A stretch of DNA of 64,000 bases from Bidens hawaiensis (taxonomy: Eukaryota; Streptophyta; Magnoliopsida; Asterales; Asteraceae): NCBI GenBank assembly GCA_021521415.1, contig JAIQDT010000107.1:186001-250000 (forward strand). Reading direction: 5' to 3'. Below are positions 1 to 10,061 of this stretch, piece after piece. The translations under genes and the position numbers were made by a program. Position 1 is the first letter of the stretch. Every line of letters begins with the position of its first letter. Under the pieces are notes generated by a model. That model was not told the origin of the DNA. It did not search any database and saw only the letters and a list, made by a program, of their open reading frames with translations.

Positions 1-7
1 GAAGACG

Positions 8-277
8 ATGCCCCAACAGATGCATCTCTCATTCAACCGCTGGTTCTATGACAATCGTACTGGCGAGGCCGTCATTGTACTTGGTAAAGGTCTGAAGACT
101 GAACTTATCAAGATAATCGACCCGATGTGGTTGGTTAATTTATCAGAGACCGAAAATGACGTGCTACACAACAAACAGATTCTGATCGAGCGCAATGAAG
201 ACTACGATCTGGCTATGCAATTCCAACGCGTTGTGCGCGTTTGTCAAGAAAATGGAATTCATAGTTGCAGAGACTGA
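8..277 (+). CDS. C-terminal fragment of copia polyprotein or 3' accessory ORF (Cop-C)
   Basis: This is an 89-residue open frame running in from the left edge, so its first Met is probably internal. It contains no RT or RNase H motif. Its position, about 55 bp before the polypurine tract and LTR of Cop-C, makes it the C-terminal end of whatever the element encodes last. The composition (WFYDNRTGEAVIVL, then charged helices) resembles the extra C-terminal domain I associate with some Asteraceae copia polyproteins; that resemblance is from memory. It could be the polyprotein tail or a separate accessory ORF. No catalytic function is claimed. Confidence 0.5.
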   Translation: MPQQMHLSFNRWFYDNRTGEAVIVLGKGLKTELIKIIDPMWLVNLSETENDVLHNKQILIERNEDYDLAMQFQRVVRVCQENGIHSCRD

Positions 278-723
278 CAATCCAAGCGCTTCATGTAAAT
301 TAAAGACAAAGAGCTCAAGACGAGGGGGTGTCTGTTAGTGCACGGTTTTGCGTCTTGAGTCTTTGTAATTATCGTTAACGTAATTGTTTTATAATTAATG
401 TAATAAACAATTAAGTTAAAGTCTAGTTCGTTATGTTTAAGGTCTACTTCGCTAGGGGATGTTAGCGAACTAAGACTTAAGCTTATTCCCTCCTGATTCG
501 TTAGGGGATGTTAACGAATCAGGGGGTGTTTCGTCTTATTAATGTATGTAACGAAGTAGCGTCTCGTTCGCTAGGGGATGTTAGACCTATCTTCTATATA
601 TAGTGAACACTGTTCACGTTTAATTTAAGTTCTGAGAGTTAATTAACAAAACCCTGTCAAGATCCTCTCTCGATCTTCATCCTAATATTATACGAACTAT
701 TGATATACACATACTGATAATAC

Positions 724-1364
724 TGTAGGTCCCCCCGGGGCGTCGCCGATCGATACGAGATCCGCACGATGTCTAGGAGTGCGGAATCCTCCTAGAATCG
801 TTTATTGGTGTAGAAGACGAAGAACACGATTACACACATACAAACACACGAACAAACACAAGAACGGGATAAACGAATCTGCAGATCTTTTATATAATAA
901 TCATAACTCGTTACATACCAAACACGAAAACAAATGACGGCCGACCCGAGGTGAGCTCTACCACGGGCCGTCCCACACGACTCTCCCTCTCGGTTTCTCT
1001 CTAGCCACTTGAACTGGACACACAATATTCTAATTTTCTGGATACTCAAACCTAAACAAGACACGTATATATATATCGAAACAACTTCGCGGGCTTGGGC
1101 TTGGGCCAGTAGGCGAAGTTGTTATAACTTCGCCTAAGGCGAAGTTGTTCTAACTTCGCCTATGGCAGAAGTTGTTACAACTTCGCCTATGGCGAAGTTG
1201 TTATAACTTCGCCTATGGCGAAGTTGTTCTAACTCCGTACTTCGTTTTCGCTGAACAGAATTGCATAGCGACGGTCACAAAATGCACCAACAGACTCCCC
1301 TTTGACCGTTGCTCTCAATTCTAACAAACACAAAAGATCATCTGTTACAAAACTTGCACCAACA
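724..1364 (-). repeat. Cop-A 3' LTR (641 bp)
   Basis: The LTR is bounded by TG at 724 and CA at 1364 and is followed in plus coordinates by the polypurine tract (GACTCCCTCTTAAC, 1365-1378, read as its complement). It holds a palindromic array of GGCGAAGTT/AACTTCGCC units at 1111-1240, with two more repeat units than the other LTR, which explains the 62-bp length difference. An internal copy of the LTR edge plus PPT lies at 1283-1306. Confidence 0.92.
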
Positions 1365-2521
1365 GACTCCCTCTTAACTGATGATCTTCTGTTTGCTCTT
1401 CAACCAGCCGTGTCTGAAACTGTCGTGTAGCTTCACAAATCTACCAATCACCCAGCGTCTTCCATATCAGATCTCCCCTTCAGTGTAAGCTTCTCCGACT
1501 AAATAGATTGAGGTCTTTGAAATGCATGCATCTCCGTGCCTAATTGATCATCTCAACCAATCACGTGAGTCCTTCTGACTTCACCAACACGTAAAGTTCT
1601 TCTAACTTCACCAACCCGTGAAGTTGGGCTCCCTCCACAACTTCACCTACACGTCGGCATACGATAAGGTTTAATCTTCAACTACTCAACATCAAGTGAT
1701 CAATTTCATCACAAAACCACCTTGATAGAATCTAACACACATGACCATTAATTAATCCGAAGCATCTTCAATCACCAGGGATAACGATCAAGAACATAAA
1801 CACTTTAATTCCCGATTAAATCCAACTTGTTCCAGAATTTTCACTTTAATAAATAAGCATCACGTTTCAGGATCCAATTCTCGAACGCCTTGAAAATAAC
1901 ATAAATAATATGCTCTGACCGTAATCCAGTAATGACGAAAACCTTCAGTTCAATTTGACTTTCTTCAGTTGGTCAACCTCGAACAACAACTATTTCATTG
2001 CCCACAAACACCCAAATATGTGTCAATATCCAGTTTCAATCAATATCCCATTCAAAACCTCAACTCCAAATCCAGAGTTGACACGTATTTGTTCACACGT
2101 AAGACCAAGAGATAACAAGTTTCACTCGTTGACAGAACAACGTCTTCGGTCTCACAATAATCGTGTACACCTGGCCATACAGACGAAAACTCCAAACACA
2201 TTTTTTTTTTTTTTTAACTTCGCCTAAAGTCAACTTCGCTCCTCCTTAACTTCGCCTGTCCATAACTTCGCATGTCCAAAACTTCGCCTGACAGATAACT
2301 TCGCCTGAGATAAGCGAACTTGTGAGGTAGAAGAAGTTGTGAATAACTTCGCTTAACCTTATATCTTCTCCTAAACCCTAAAATTTAAGCGACAACTTCG
2401 CCCGAACCCCATAACTTCGCCTGCGGCGGCTGTTCGGCCAGAAACGCATCAGAAACGTGCCAGAAACACCAAAACGCAGATCTCGAACCGTAGCATAAGA
2501 GCCTAAGGCTCTGATACCACT
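1365..2521 (-). other. Cop-A internal region, no coding capacity seen
   Basis: This is 1157 bp between the LTRs. Reading in element orientation from the right there is the PBS (2507-2519), a leader rich in AACTTCGCC words (2216-2430), a 15-nt T run (2201-2215, an A tract in element sense), and then about 800 bp without recognisable protein motifs up to the PPT. I see nothing to support a gene. Confidence 0.75.
2507..2519 (-). other. Cop-A primer-binding site (initiator tRNA-Met type)
   Basis: The complement reads TGGTATCAGAGCC, the usual plant tRNA-iMet complementary PBS. It lies two bases from the LTR edge at 2522, which fixes that LTR as the 5' LTR and the element as minus strand. Confidence 0.9.
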
Positions 2522-3100
2522 TATAGGTCCCCCCGGGGCGTCGCCGATCGATACGAGATCCGCAAGATGTCTAGGAGTGCGGAATCCTCCTAGACTCGTT
2601 TATTGGTGTAGAAGACGAAAAACATGATTACACACATACAAACACAAGAACGGGATAAACGAATCTGCAGATCTTTTATATAATAATCATAACTCGTTAC
2701 ATACCAAACACGAAAACAAATGACGGCCGACCCGAGGTGAGCTCTACCTCGGGCCGTCCCACACGACTCTCCCTCTCGGTTTCTCTCTAGCTACTTGAAC
2801 TGGACACACGATATTCTAATTTTCTGGATACTCAAACATAAACAAGACACGTATATATATATACCGAAACAACTTCGCGGGCTTGGGCTTGGGCCAGTAG
2901 GCGAAGTTGTTATAACTTCGCCTATGGCAGAAGTTGTTACAACTTCGCCTATGGCGAAGTTGTTCTAACTTCGTACTTCGTTTCCGCTGAACAGAATTGC
3001 ATAGCGACGGTCACAAAATGCACCAACAGACTCCCCTTTGACCGTTGCTCTCAATTCTAACAAACACAAAAGATCATCTGTTACAAAACATGCACCAACA
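2522..3100 (-). repeat. Cop-A 5' LTR (579 bp)
   Basis: This LTR matches 724-1364 apart from substitutions and a shorter AACTTCGCC array. Its outer edge is TGCACCAACA followed by the target duplication AATAC. The inner terminal dinucleotide is TA (2522-2523) instead of TG, a point change relative to the other LTR. Confidence 0.92.
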
Positions 3101-3230
3101 AATACATATACATATATAACACTTAATCTAATGTAATTATGAGCTAGATTTGTTATTAAGATATTGATCATATATATATACAGATCTGAGATCTGTTATT
3201 GTTATTATATTGATATACCGGGTAACAACA

Positions 3231-3347
3231 ATACGGGCCATAATCAATATCAGTCGGTTACTCGTTTAAGCACTACGAATTAACCGATTTATCTATTACT
3301 CGCTACGTATTAAATAAGGTATACCTTGTTTTGTCACGAATGTCACA
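3231..3347 (-). repeat. Gyp-1 3' LTR, inner remnant
   Basis: This block of 117 bp ends TGTCACA at 3347 and is nearly identical to 22366-22482. Everything further out in this LTR is displaced to the left by Cop-C and is outside the window. Confidence 0.9.
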
Positions 3348-3383
3348 TTCTCCCCCCGTTAAAAAATTTCGTCCCCGAAATTT
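3348..3383 (-). other. Gyp-1 polypurine tract and adjacent hairpin
   Basis: In element sense a G-run tract (AACGGGGGGAGAA) abuts the LTR, preceded by the dyad AAATTTCGTCCCCGAAATTT at 3364-3383. The same arrangement is found in Chr-E and Gyp-D. The tract would prime plus-strand DNA synthesis. The role of the hairpin is not known to me. Confidence 0.8.
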
Positions 3384-4225
3384 GATGTGTCAACGGTTTT
3401 CTTTTTAGGGAAAAGGTGTGGGTATTTCTTTCGGAATTCGTCTTTTCATTCCCAAGTAAATTCGGGTCCTTGTTTAGAGTTCTACCTAACTTTTACCAAT
3501 GAGATTTTGTTGTGTAGTAACTGTTTGGTTTTCCCATCCACAATTTCTACCAGTTCCTCTACAAAGTTGAGTTTTTCATTAATCTGAACATCTTCCAGTG
3601 GTACTATTGCCGTTTCATCAGTCAAACACTTTTTCAGATTCGATACATGAAATACATCGTGAATAGTGCTCAGTTATAAGGGTAGTTTTAATCGGTAGGC
3701 TACAGGACCAATTTTTGCAGTAATCTCAAAAGGTCCAATGTATCTCGGGGCTAATTTACCGGTTTTTCCAAACCTTATAACACCTTTCCACGACGATACT
3801 TATAAAAACACCTTGTCGCCTATATCAAAAGATAACGGTTTTCTGCGAATATCGGCATTACTCTTTTGTCGGTCATAGGAAGCTTTCAATATTCGTTTAA
3901 TCTAATGAATCTTATCGCTTGTTTCTTGAATTAAATCGGATCTTGTAATCTGAGTGTCACCCAATTCTGTCCAACAAAGTGGTGATCTACATTTTCGCCC
4001 GTATAATGTTTCATAAGGCGCTGCTTGTATACTACTGTGATAATTGTTATTGTACGAGAATTCAATGAGTGAGAGGTGTTGATCCCAATTCCCTTTGAAA
4101 TCTAGTACACAAGCATGAAGTAAATCTTCTAAGGTTTGGATGGTTCATTCGGATTGGCCATCAGTTTGGGGATGGTAAGCGGTACTCAGGTCTATTCGGG
4201 TTCCCAAAGCTTCTTGAACTGCTTG
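3384..4225 (-). pseudogene. pol: Gyp-1 integrase C-terminus and chromodomain-like tail, broken
   Basis: No long frame survives, but translating short stretches of the minus strand gives the order known from Gyp-D: the end of the integrase core ([10 protein letters not shown] followed by a stop near 4150), a spacer, then a region matching the chromodomain-bearing tail (for example VFHVSNLKKCL near 3630-3660). Frameshifts and stops interrupt it throughout. In chromoviruses this tail directs integration to modified histones; here it is non-functional. Confidence 0.7.
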
Positions 4226-5050
4226 CTAGAATTGTGAAGTAAAGTGACTATCACGGTTTGAAATAATTGAAAGAGGTATTCCATGTCGAGATATAACTTC
4301 ATCAATGTAAATTTGGGCGAGTTTTTCGGTAGTGTAGTTGTTACAGATTGGAATGAAGTGTGCGGATTTGGTTAATCGGTCTACATTTACCCTAATGGCA
4401 TTGTGTCCTCGGGAGGTTTTGGGAAGGTGTGTTACAAAGTCCATGGTAATTTGTTCCCATTTCCGTTGTGGGATTTCGGGTTGTAATATTCCCGAAGGTT
4501 TTAGGTATTCAGCCTTAACCCTTGCACACATTGCACATTTACTTGCATGCACGGCTATATCCTTTTTCATGGCAGGCCACCAGTAGAATTCCTTAACATC
4601 TTTATACATCTTATCAGCACCTGGATGAACAAAATATTTGGATTTGTGTGCTTCATCAAGAATCAGTTCGCGAAGTTTATGAAGTGTTGGAATCCAGACC
4701 CAGTTTTTGTAGTAATATATTTCATCAATCTTCTCAAAATTCCTCTCATTCCCGTGTAGTTCTTCCTTTTCTAACTGATCTAGTTTTAAGGCTTCGTCTT
4801 CTGCAACATGAACTTGTTCGATTAGGCTACTTTGGAGAATCATTCTGAGTGCCCGTACCCTCAACGGTTTAACTCTGTCCTTTCGGATTAAAGCATCAGC
4901 TACTATATTGGCCTTACCCGGGTGGTATTTAATTTCACAATCATAATCATTTAAAAGTTCTACCCATCTTCCCATATTCAGCTCCTTTTGATCAAATATG
5001 TGTTGTAGGCTTTTGTGGTCAGTATAGATGGTACATTTGGTGTCGTACAA
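4226..5050 (-). pseudogene. pol: Gyp-1 RNase H end and integrase, truncated fragment
   Basis: The 274-residue frame begins in the last part of RNase H ([10 protein letters not shown], then [13 protein letters not shown] near residue 45), followed by the integrase zinc domain with H-H and CAMC in place, then the catalytic core. The first core Asp is in TMDFVTHLP. The motif normally reading SDRDS is SNRDS, so the second catalytic Asp is replaced by Asn. The frame ends at a stop after FTSQF before the catalytic Glu, whose motif is seen downstream in another stretch. It lies next to the other broken pol pieces of Gyp-1. Confidence 0.85.
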
Positions 5051-5059
5051 GTAATGTGT

Positions 5060-5293
5060 CTAGATCTTCAAGGAAAAGATAATTGCTCCCAATTCCAAAT
5101 CGTGAGTCGTATAATTATTCTCATGTACTTTTATTTGTCGGGAAGCATATGCTATTACTATCTTTCTTTGCATCAGTACGCATCCTAAACCTTTACGAGA
5201 TGCGTCATAATAGACCACCAAATCCTCAGTTACATCTGGCAGACTTAATATTGGAGCTTCACACAACTTTTGTTTTAACATTTGGAAGGCCAT
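5060..5293 (-). pseudogene. pol: Gyp-1 RNase H fragment
   Basis: The 77-residue frame has the typical Ty3/gypsy RNase H opening: [15 protein letters not shown] with the first catalytic Asp, then [23 protein letters not shown] with the catalytic Glu. It is separated from the next fragment by a stop in the stretch that normally reads W-RHYLYG. It would degrade RNA in the RNA-DNA hybrid if intact. Confidence 0.85.
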
Positions 5294-5996
5294 TTTTTGT
5301 TCTTCTCCCTAGTCATACGTTCCATATTTTTGGGTTAGGAGGGTTAAAGGTTGGGCAATACTTGAAAAGTTTTCAATAAATCGTCGGTAATACCCGGCTA
5401 ATCCCAAAAATTGTCGAATTTATTTTGGTGATTTAGGTACTTGCCAATTCTTAATAGCCTCAATTTACCGGGATCTACTTGGATTCCTTGTTGATTCACA
5501 ATGTGTCCTAAAAATTGTACTTCTTGTAACCAGAATTCACATTTGGAAAACTTTGCATATAACTTTTGTTGCCTCAATAGCTCTAAGATTACTTGTCAAG
5601 ATATGGTTTACAAACTCGATTCATGAGATCCATAAACACTGCAGGTGCATTTGTCAACCCAAACGGCATAACCAAAAATTCATAGTGACCATACCAAGTT
5701 CGAAAAGCTGTTTTTGGTACGTCTTATTCCTGAATTCTTACTTAATGATAACCCGATCTGAGATCAATTGTTGAAAAATATTTCGCACCCTGAAGCTGAT
5801 CAAACAAATCATCAATTCGAGGTAAGGGGTATCTATTCTTTATAGTCACTTTATTCAATTCCCGGTAATCAATACACATCCGAAAGCTTCCATCTTTCTT
5901 TTTCACAAATAACACTATTGCTCCCCATGGTGAATAACTAGGTCGGATAAATCCCCTATCTAGTAACTCTTGCAATTGGTTGGACAATTCTTGCAT
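5294..5996 (-). pseudogene. pol: Gyp-1 reverse transcriptase, catalytic block deleted
   Basis: The 5742-5996 frame holds the RT start ([61 protein letters not shown]). Continuing left on the minus strand, short stretches give [25 protein letters not shown] and KPYLD, and then the sequence jumps at about 5591-5598 straight to VILELL. The piece normally between them contains the catalytic FIDD/YVDD motif; it is missing, roughly 70-75 bp judged against Gyp-D. Several frame breaks follow. Confidence 0.85.
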
Positions 5997-6420
5997 TTAA
6001 GAAGGTGCAAGTCGGTAAGAGGCCTTAGTAATGGGAGCTGCTCCCGGTATTAGATCAATACGGAATTCAACTTGTCGGATCGGTGGTAAACCAGTAAACT
6101 CATCGAGAAATACATATGAATACTCGTGTACCACTGGGATGTCTTCTATTCGCTCTTCATCGAGTTCTCTAACTGTTACGCTCGCCAAGTATAATGTATA
6201 ACCTTGGCGCAAATACATTAATGCCTTAAGTTGGGATACGAGATGCAACATTGTACCAGATTTCTAGCCTTGAACAACCATTGCCTCATCATTCGAAAGA
6301 GGTATCCTAACAGTCTTATTTTTACAGACAATTTCAGCTTTATACTTAGATAGCCAATCCATACCGACTATAACATCAAAACTTCCTATTACTACATGTG
6401 GGTCTTGTTGCGCTTCGCCA
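5997..6420 (-). pseudogene. pol: Gyp-1 protease remnant and protease-RT linker, active site deleted
   Basis: The 5997-6251 frame covers the linker (EDIPVVHEYSYVFLDEFTGLPPIRQVEFRIDLIPGAAPI) that precedes RT. To the right the minus strand gives FDVIVGMDWLSKYKAEI, the C-terminal half of the aspartic protease. At about 6381-6395 this is joined directly to sequence that normally precedes the active site (GEAQQDPHVV), so the D-T-G catalytic segment is absent. Compare Gyp-D, which keeps LFDTGADRSF in this place. Confidence 0.8.
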
Positions 6421-6891
6421 GATCCATTTACGGAAGCCCATCCCTAGCTGGATAGGAAGTTGATGTTTGCCCTTGATTTTGTCGTTTTACTACATCGGGA
6501 TTCAATTTGGGACAGTGTCTCCTAAAGTATTTCGTACCACCGCACTTATAACATGTCTGGAGGCTCATTGAAGATGGGGTTTGTTGATTAGATTGTTGTC
6601 AAATTGGTTGGGGACTAGATGTTTGTGGATAATGAGGTTGGGCTGTTTGAGCCTGTCGGTTTGAAGTATTCATTATAGTTCTACAAATTGGGGTATAATG
6701 CCCAATCATTCTGCATATTTGACATATGGTCGTTCGACATTCACCAGTATGATGCAAATTAAACTTTCCACACTTTGGCAACAACCCTTTGTATGCATCT
6801 TGTTTCATGTCGGAATTGGTCTTAGCATATCTCTAAGTTGTAGGGCAGATTCGTTTATTATGAGATTTCACTTGTGTTCTAGAGACATAAC
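6421..6891 (-). pseudogene. gag: Gyp-1 gag C-terminus with nucleocapsid zinc knuckles
   Basis: Minus-strand frames give HHTGEC and CQICRMIGHYTPIC (6599-6808), then a second knuckle near 6525-6560 whose His is changed to Tyr (CYKCGGTKYFRRHC). These are the nucleocapsid zinc fingers that bind retroelement RNA. The right edge is the Solo-1 insertion with duplicated ATAAC, and gag continues at 10062. Stops interrupt the stretch between 6808 and 6891. Confidence 0.8.
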
Positions 6892-9800
6892 TGTAACGAT
6901 TCCGACGAAACCCGGTATACCCTAACCGGTAGACAATAGTTACGTCATATTTAATGTCGGGTACATGAATTACCACAGTAATTATACGAGAATACATGGT
7001 TCACTGTATTGATTGTACGTGAATATATAATTCATCGTATTGAATATGCGATCAATCGATCGATAGTTATTGAAACCCGAACGAATCGAGGGTTCAATTA
7101 TAAACGATATCTATAATATTTAGTGATGTTTACGAAGTACTAAAGCTTCGGGATAAGTTTTTTAAAGCACATAAAAAGAATTTCGATTTAATGGTACGTC
7201 GGTACATTAAACGAAACCTTTAATATCAAACCGAGCAAGAGATGATCGATCAAGCCGAAAAAGATGCGCGATAATTAATAACATGGTATTTTAAGTTAAT
7301 GGAAGTCATGGTTTAAGTTTTTTAAAGTGGTTTTATATAAATTTCATTTTTAGCCGAAAAACGACCATTTTAGCCTCGTTTTAAGCCGAATTAAACATTT
7401 AACCGAAAAACAAACTGAACCAGATTATCCAAAACATTATCCGGATTACGAGAATCCAAACATGTGGCCTAGAATGGAGAGGTGGGTCCCACCCCACCCC
7501 CCTAACCAAACCGATCGGACTTAGGGGTGTTACCCCAAGCCCTTATTTCTTTTTTCATCAAAACATTTCAACAATCTTCATCTTCTCTCAACAATTTCAT
7601 CCAAAAACCGAGAGTTCTAGCAAGGAAAACGAGGTAATGATCGAGTTATTCACGTTTCCATCTTCGTTTCTTGAGTTTATTTGCAAGAAAATGAGGTTTC
7701 TAAGATGAAAACCGATTCTTGCATGATCAAGTGATGTATACGGGTTATACAAGGGATCTTGGTCCAAGAAAGGAGTTAAACGAATCAAAAACGAGTTTCT
7801 ACGGTTAAATCTTTGTTTTTGGAATCATAACCGAAACCATGAAAGAAATGGCTTGATCGTGATTGTAACTTGCTTGGTATTGTGTTATGTTGTTTGTAGG
7901 CTCTGTGTTTAGTGGTAGATAAGGCGGAAAGACGAGTTTGTAGCTTGTAGTGGCGGAAAACGAAAGGTATATTCGGTTATGTTCGGTGTATGTGTTTTGG
8001 GACAGATTGTTGATGGTTTAGAATTAGGTCATAAAATTTTACAGGGATGTTCTACACATGAAATAAGAGTTCTGTGAATTTTTGGTATTTTTGGACAAAG
8101 GATGAATATTTGGTGAATTTAATGCTCGGTTTTGGCCAAAAATGGTGAAAAATAGTTAAATATCATGAAAAATTCTGGAAAATTGCAGATAAGCTTTTTA
8201 TATCATGTATAATTCACACACAAAGTTTGAGGTCCGTTGGAGAAGTCTAAGTAGGCTTTTCGGTTAAACGAGTTCTAGGGTTTTCTAGCTCGGTTTTAGT
8301 GAAAATGGCATGTAAAAGATAATTTTGGTTCTAGAAAAATTAAAGGGGACTATGTGGATGGCAGGGGACATCCAGGAGAAATTTGGGATTTTTCTAAGAT
8401 CGTTTGGTATTTACGACATATTTAGTGTTTAAATGGTGTTTAAAAATAGATAAATAAATTTTAAATATAAAAATTAATTCTGGAAATATTTTTATAAAAT
8501 TCCCCACTGTCAAAAAGTGGTTTGTGCAAAATTTCAAGATCCGAGATTAAACGGGTAATTATTTGTGCTAATTATCAAACTTTTAAAGTTAAAACGCGTA
8601 AACCGGTGAAGTTCGCTTAATCGAGCTGACTGGTGTATAAAAACCCTAAAAATGAACTATTTTCATATAAATGAGTTAAACAAGTAAAAATAAATCATCC
8701 GAAAATAATTCGGATGATTTGAGTAATTTTTGTCCGATTTAACAGTTTCCGGTACGTCAAAGACGGAAACGGGACCCGCGGCCAATCGGAGCGTCTAAAC
8801 CGAGCTCAAATCTCACAACTTTAATTAAATTATCAGTCAACCACTACTTTCGGGTCGTGTGTGACCAAACTCATTTTTGAAACGTAAAAACGGATAACCG
8901 TGCTAGGCACGCAAAACGAGAAAAACGACTAATAGTAGTTGTGACCATGGAACTCTAAACGACATCACAATCTGAGTCCGGAGAAGTGTTTCTGGGTTAA
9001 CATTGCCCGCATAACGGGTACAGTGCTGGGTTAACAGTGTCCCCAGATGTACCGGTTAACTTGGTTAAAGTTATATTAATAATGAGTGTATAGTAACGAT
9101 CGTAGGGATCATATTACAGATTGGACGTGTTAACTGATAATGATTGTTGTTACCTGCTTGCATGTGCTAAGGTGAGTTTCACGAGCCCCTTTTTCTGAAT
9201 TGTTTTTAAATATTTTCTCGGGCCGGAAGCATGTTCCTACTGAAATATTTAAGTACATACTGAACGCATGGATTTGCGTGGATTTACATATATTTTATTG
9301 TACGGGAATCGTACGGAAAGGTACTAAGATGGTAATTGTCTGAGTTGCTAACATTCTAAGGCCCCGGAACACGAGTGATTAACTGAAAGCCGGTAGAGTG
9401 TGGATAGTACTATTGGTCTGACAAACCCAACTGGTCCGGCATGGATTTGCTGATGTTTCACAGCCAGTTGCACATGTCTATTTTGTTGTTATTTATTTTG
9501 CTATGTAATGTTAGACATAGCGGTTTGGGGCAGTTCCGTGGGCGGGAGATATGCCACGGGTCCGTGGGCGGGGGATATGCCACGGGGGTTGTGTGTGATA
9601 GTCAGAGGTTTCACTTGTGAGCTCAGCATAATTACATCGTGTTTCTGTGTTAACATTGCCCCCGGAATGAGTACAGTACTGGGTTAACAGTGTCCCCAGA
9701 TAATATTATATTTTGATATGGATTTATCATGGTTTACTCAAATTGTGAAACTCACCAACTATTCGTAGTTGACCCGTTTTCTCACATGCTCTTCAGGTAC

Positions 9801-10061
9801 AACTAAGATGAAGTGATTGATTACGTGCTAAGTGCTTGACGTGTGTAAGATTTGCGTGCTGGATGTTAGGATACATTATAATAAATAGAATTATGTATCG
9901 TATTGTATGATGTGTGTATCACCTAGACGGTAATGAAATACGAGATAATGTAATTTTGAAGTATTTTAATGCATTCAGTTTTCTTTATAAACAATGTGGT
10001 TGATATCAGAGGCGTCTGTTGCATCCCGTTTACGTTTCCGCTGCGATTACGGGGTGCTACA
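6892..10061 (+). mobile_element. Solo-1: solo LTR of a Gyp-1-related chromovirus (3170 bp)
   Basis: The sequence starts TGTAACGATT and ends GGGGTGCTACA, with exact 5-bp duplications ATAAC on each side (6887-6891 and 10062-10066). No PBS, PPT or coding region is inside, so it is a solo LTR formed by LTR-LTR recombination. Its last 100 bases are clearly similar to the complement of the Gyp-1 LTR edge at 12310-12400, and it carries the GGGTTTGTCARACC...TAGTACTA motif at 9400-9430, so it belongs to a sister family in the opposite orientation to Gyp-1. Internal duplications include a CCGTGGGCGGG(A/G)GATATGCCACGG unit twice at 9537-9588 and a CTGGGTTAACAGTGTCCCCAG block at 9027 and 9680. Confidence 0.93.

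Larger units (their letters stand above)
724..3100 (-). mobile_element. Cop-A: small non-autonomous LTR retrotransposon (2.38 kb)
   Basis: This is a complete insertion with two LTRs (724-1364 and 2522-3100), a PBS next to the right LTR, a polypurine tract next to the left LTR, and an exact 5-bp target duplication AATAC (719-723 and 3101-3105). The order PBS-right, PPT-left makes it minus strand. The internal 1157 bp contain no gag, protease or pol motif on either strand; the longest internal frame (1955-2227 +) is antisense and unlike any family. The LTR start TGTTGGTGCA and the leader (A-tract beside AACTTCGCC repeats) match Cop-B, so I class it as a coding-less relative of that copia group. 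Confidence 0.92.
1..3230 (+). mobile_element. Cop-C: Ty1/copia LTR retrotransposon, 3' end only
   Basis: This is the 3' end of a plus-strand copia element whose remainder lies left of the window. It comprises a C-terminal coding fragment, a short 3' UTR, a purine-rich tract ending AGGGGGTGTC, and a 3' LTR that starts TGTTAGTGCA at 333 and ends AACAACA at 3230. The LTR is about 516 bp once the nested Cop-A and its target duplication are removed. To the right the sequence passes directly into the Gyp-1 LTR, matching the intact Gyp-1 LTR copy near 22365, so Cop-C inserted into Gyp-1. The left target duplication is outside the window and cannot be checked. Confidence 0.85.
333..3230 (+). repeat. 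Cop-C 3' LTR, interrupted by Cop-A
   Basis: The LTR runs TG (333) to CA (3230) in two blocks, 333-723 and 3106-3230, separated by Cop-A plus its duplicated AATAC. The first block contains several copies of a short word (GTTCGCTAGGGGATGTTA and variants) near 427, 502 and 566, related to the AACTTCGC words of other elements here. A TATATA stretch at 595-602 could be the promoter. The LTR would drive and terminate Cop-C transcripts. Confidence 0.8.

Noticed and set aside
8..277. First ORF as a host gene
   Set aside because: It lies just before a copia PPT and LTR in the same orientation, so it belongs to the element.
792..1064. 90-residue minus-strand frame
   Set aside because: It sits in the Cop-A LTR and is not kept open in the other LTR.
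1955..2227. 90-residue plus-strand frame in Cop-A
   Set aside because: Antisense to the element, ends in a homopolymer-encoded Phe run, no domain.
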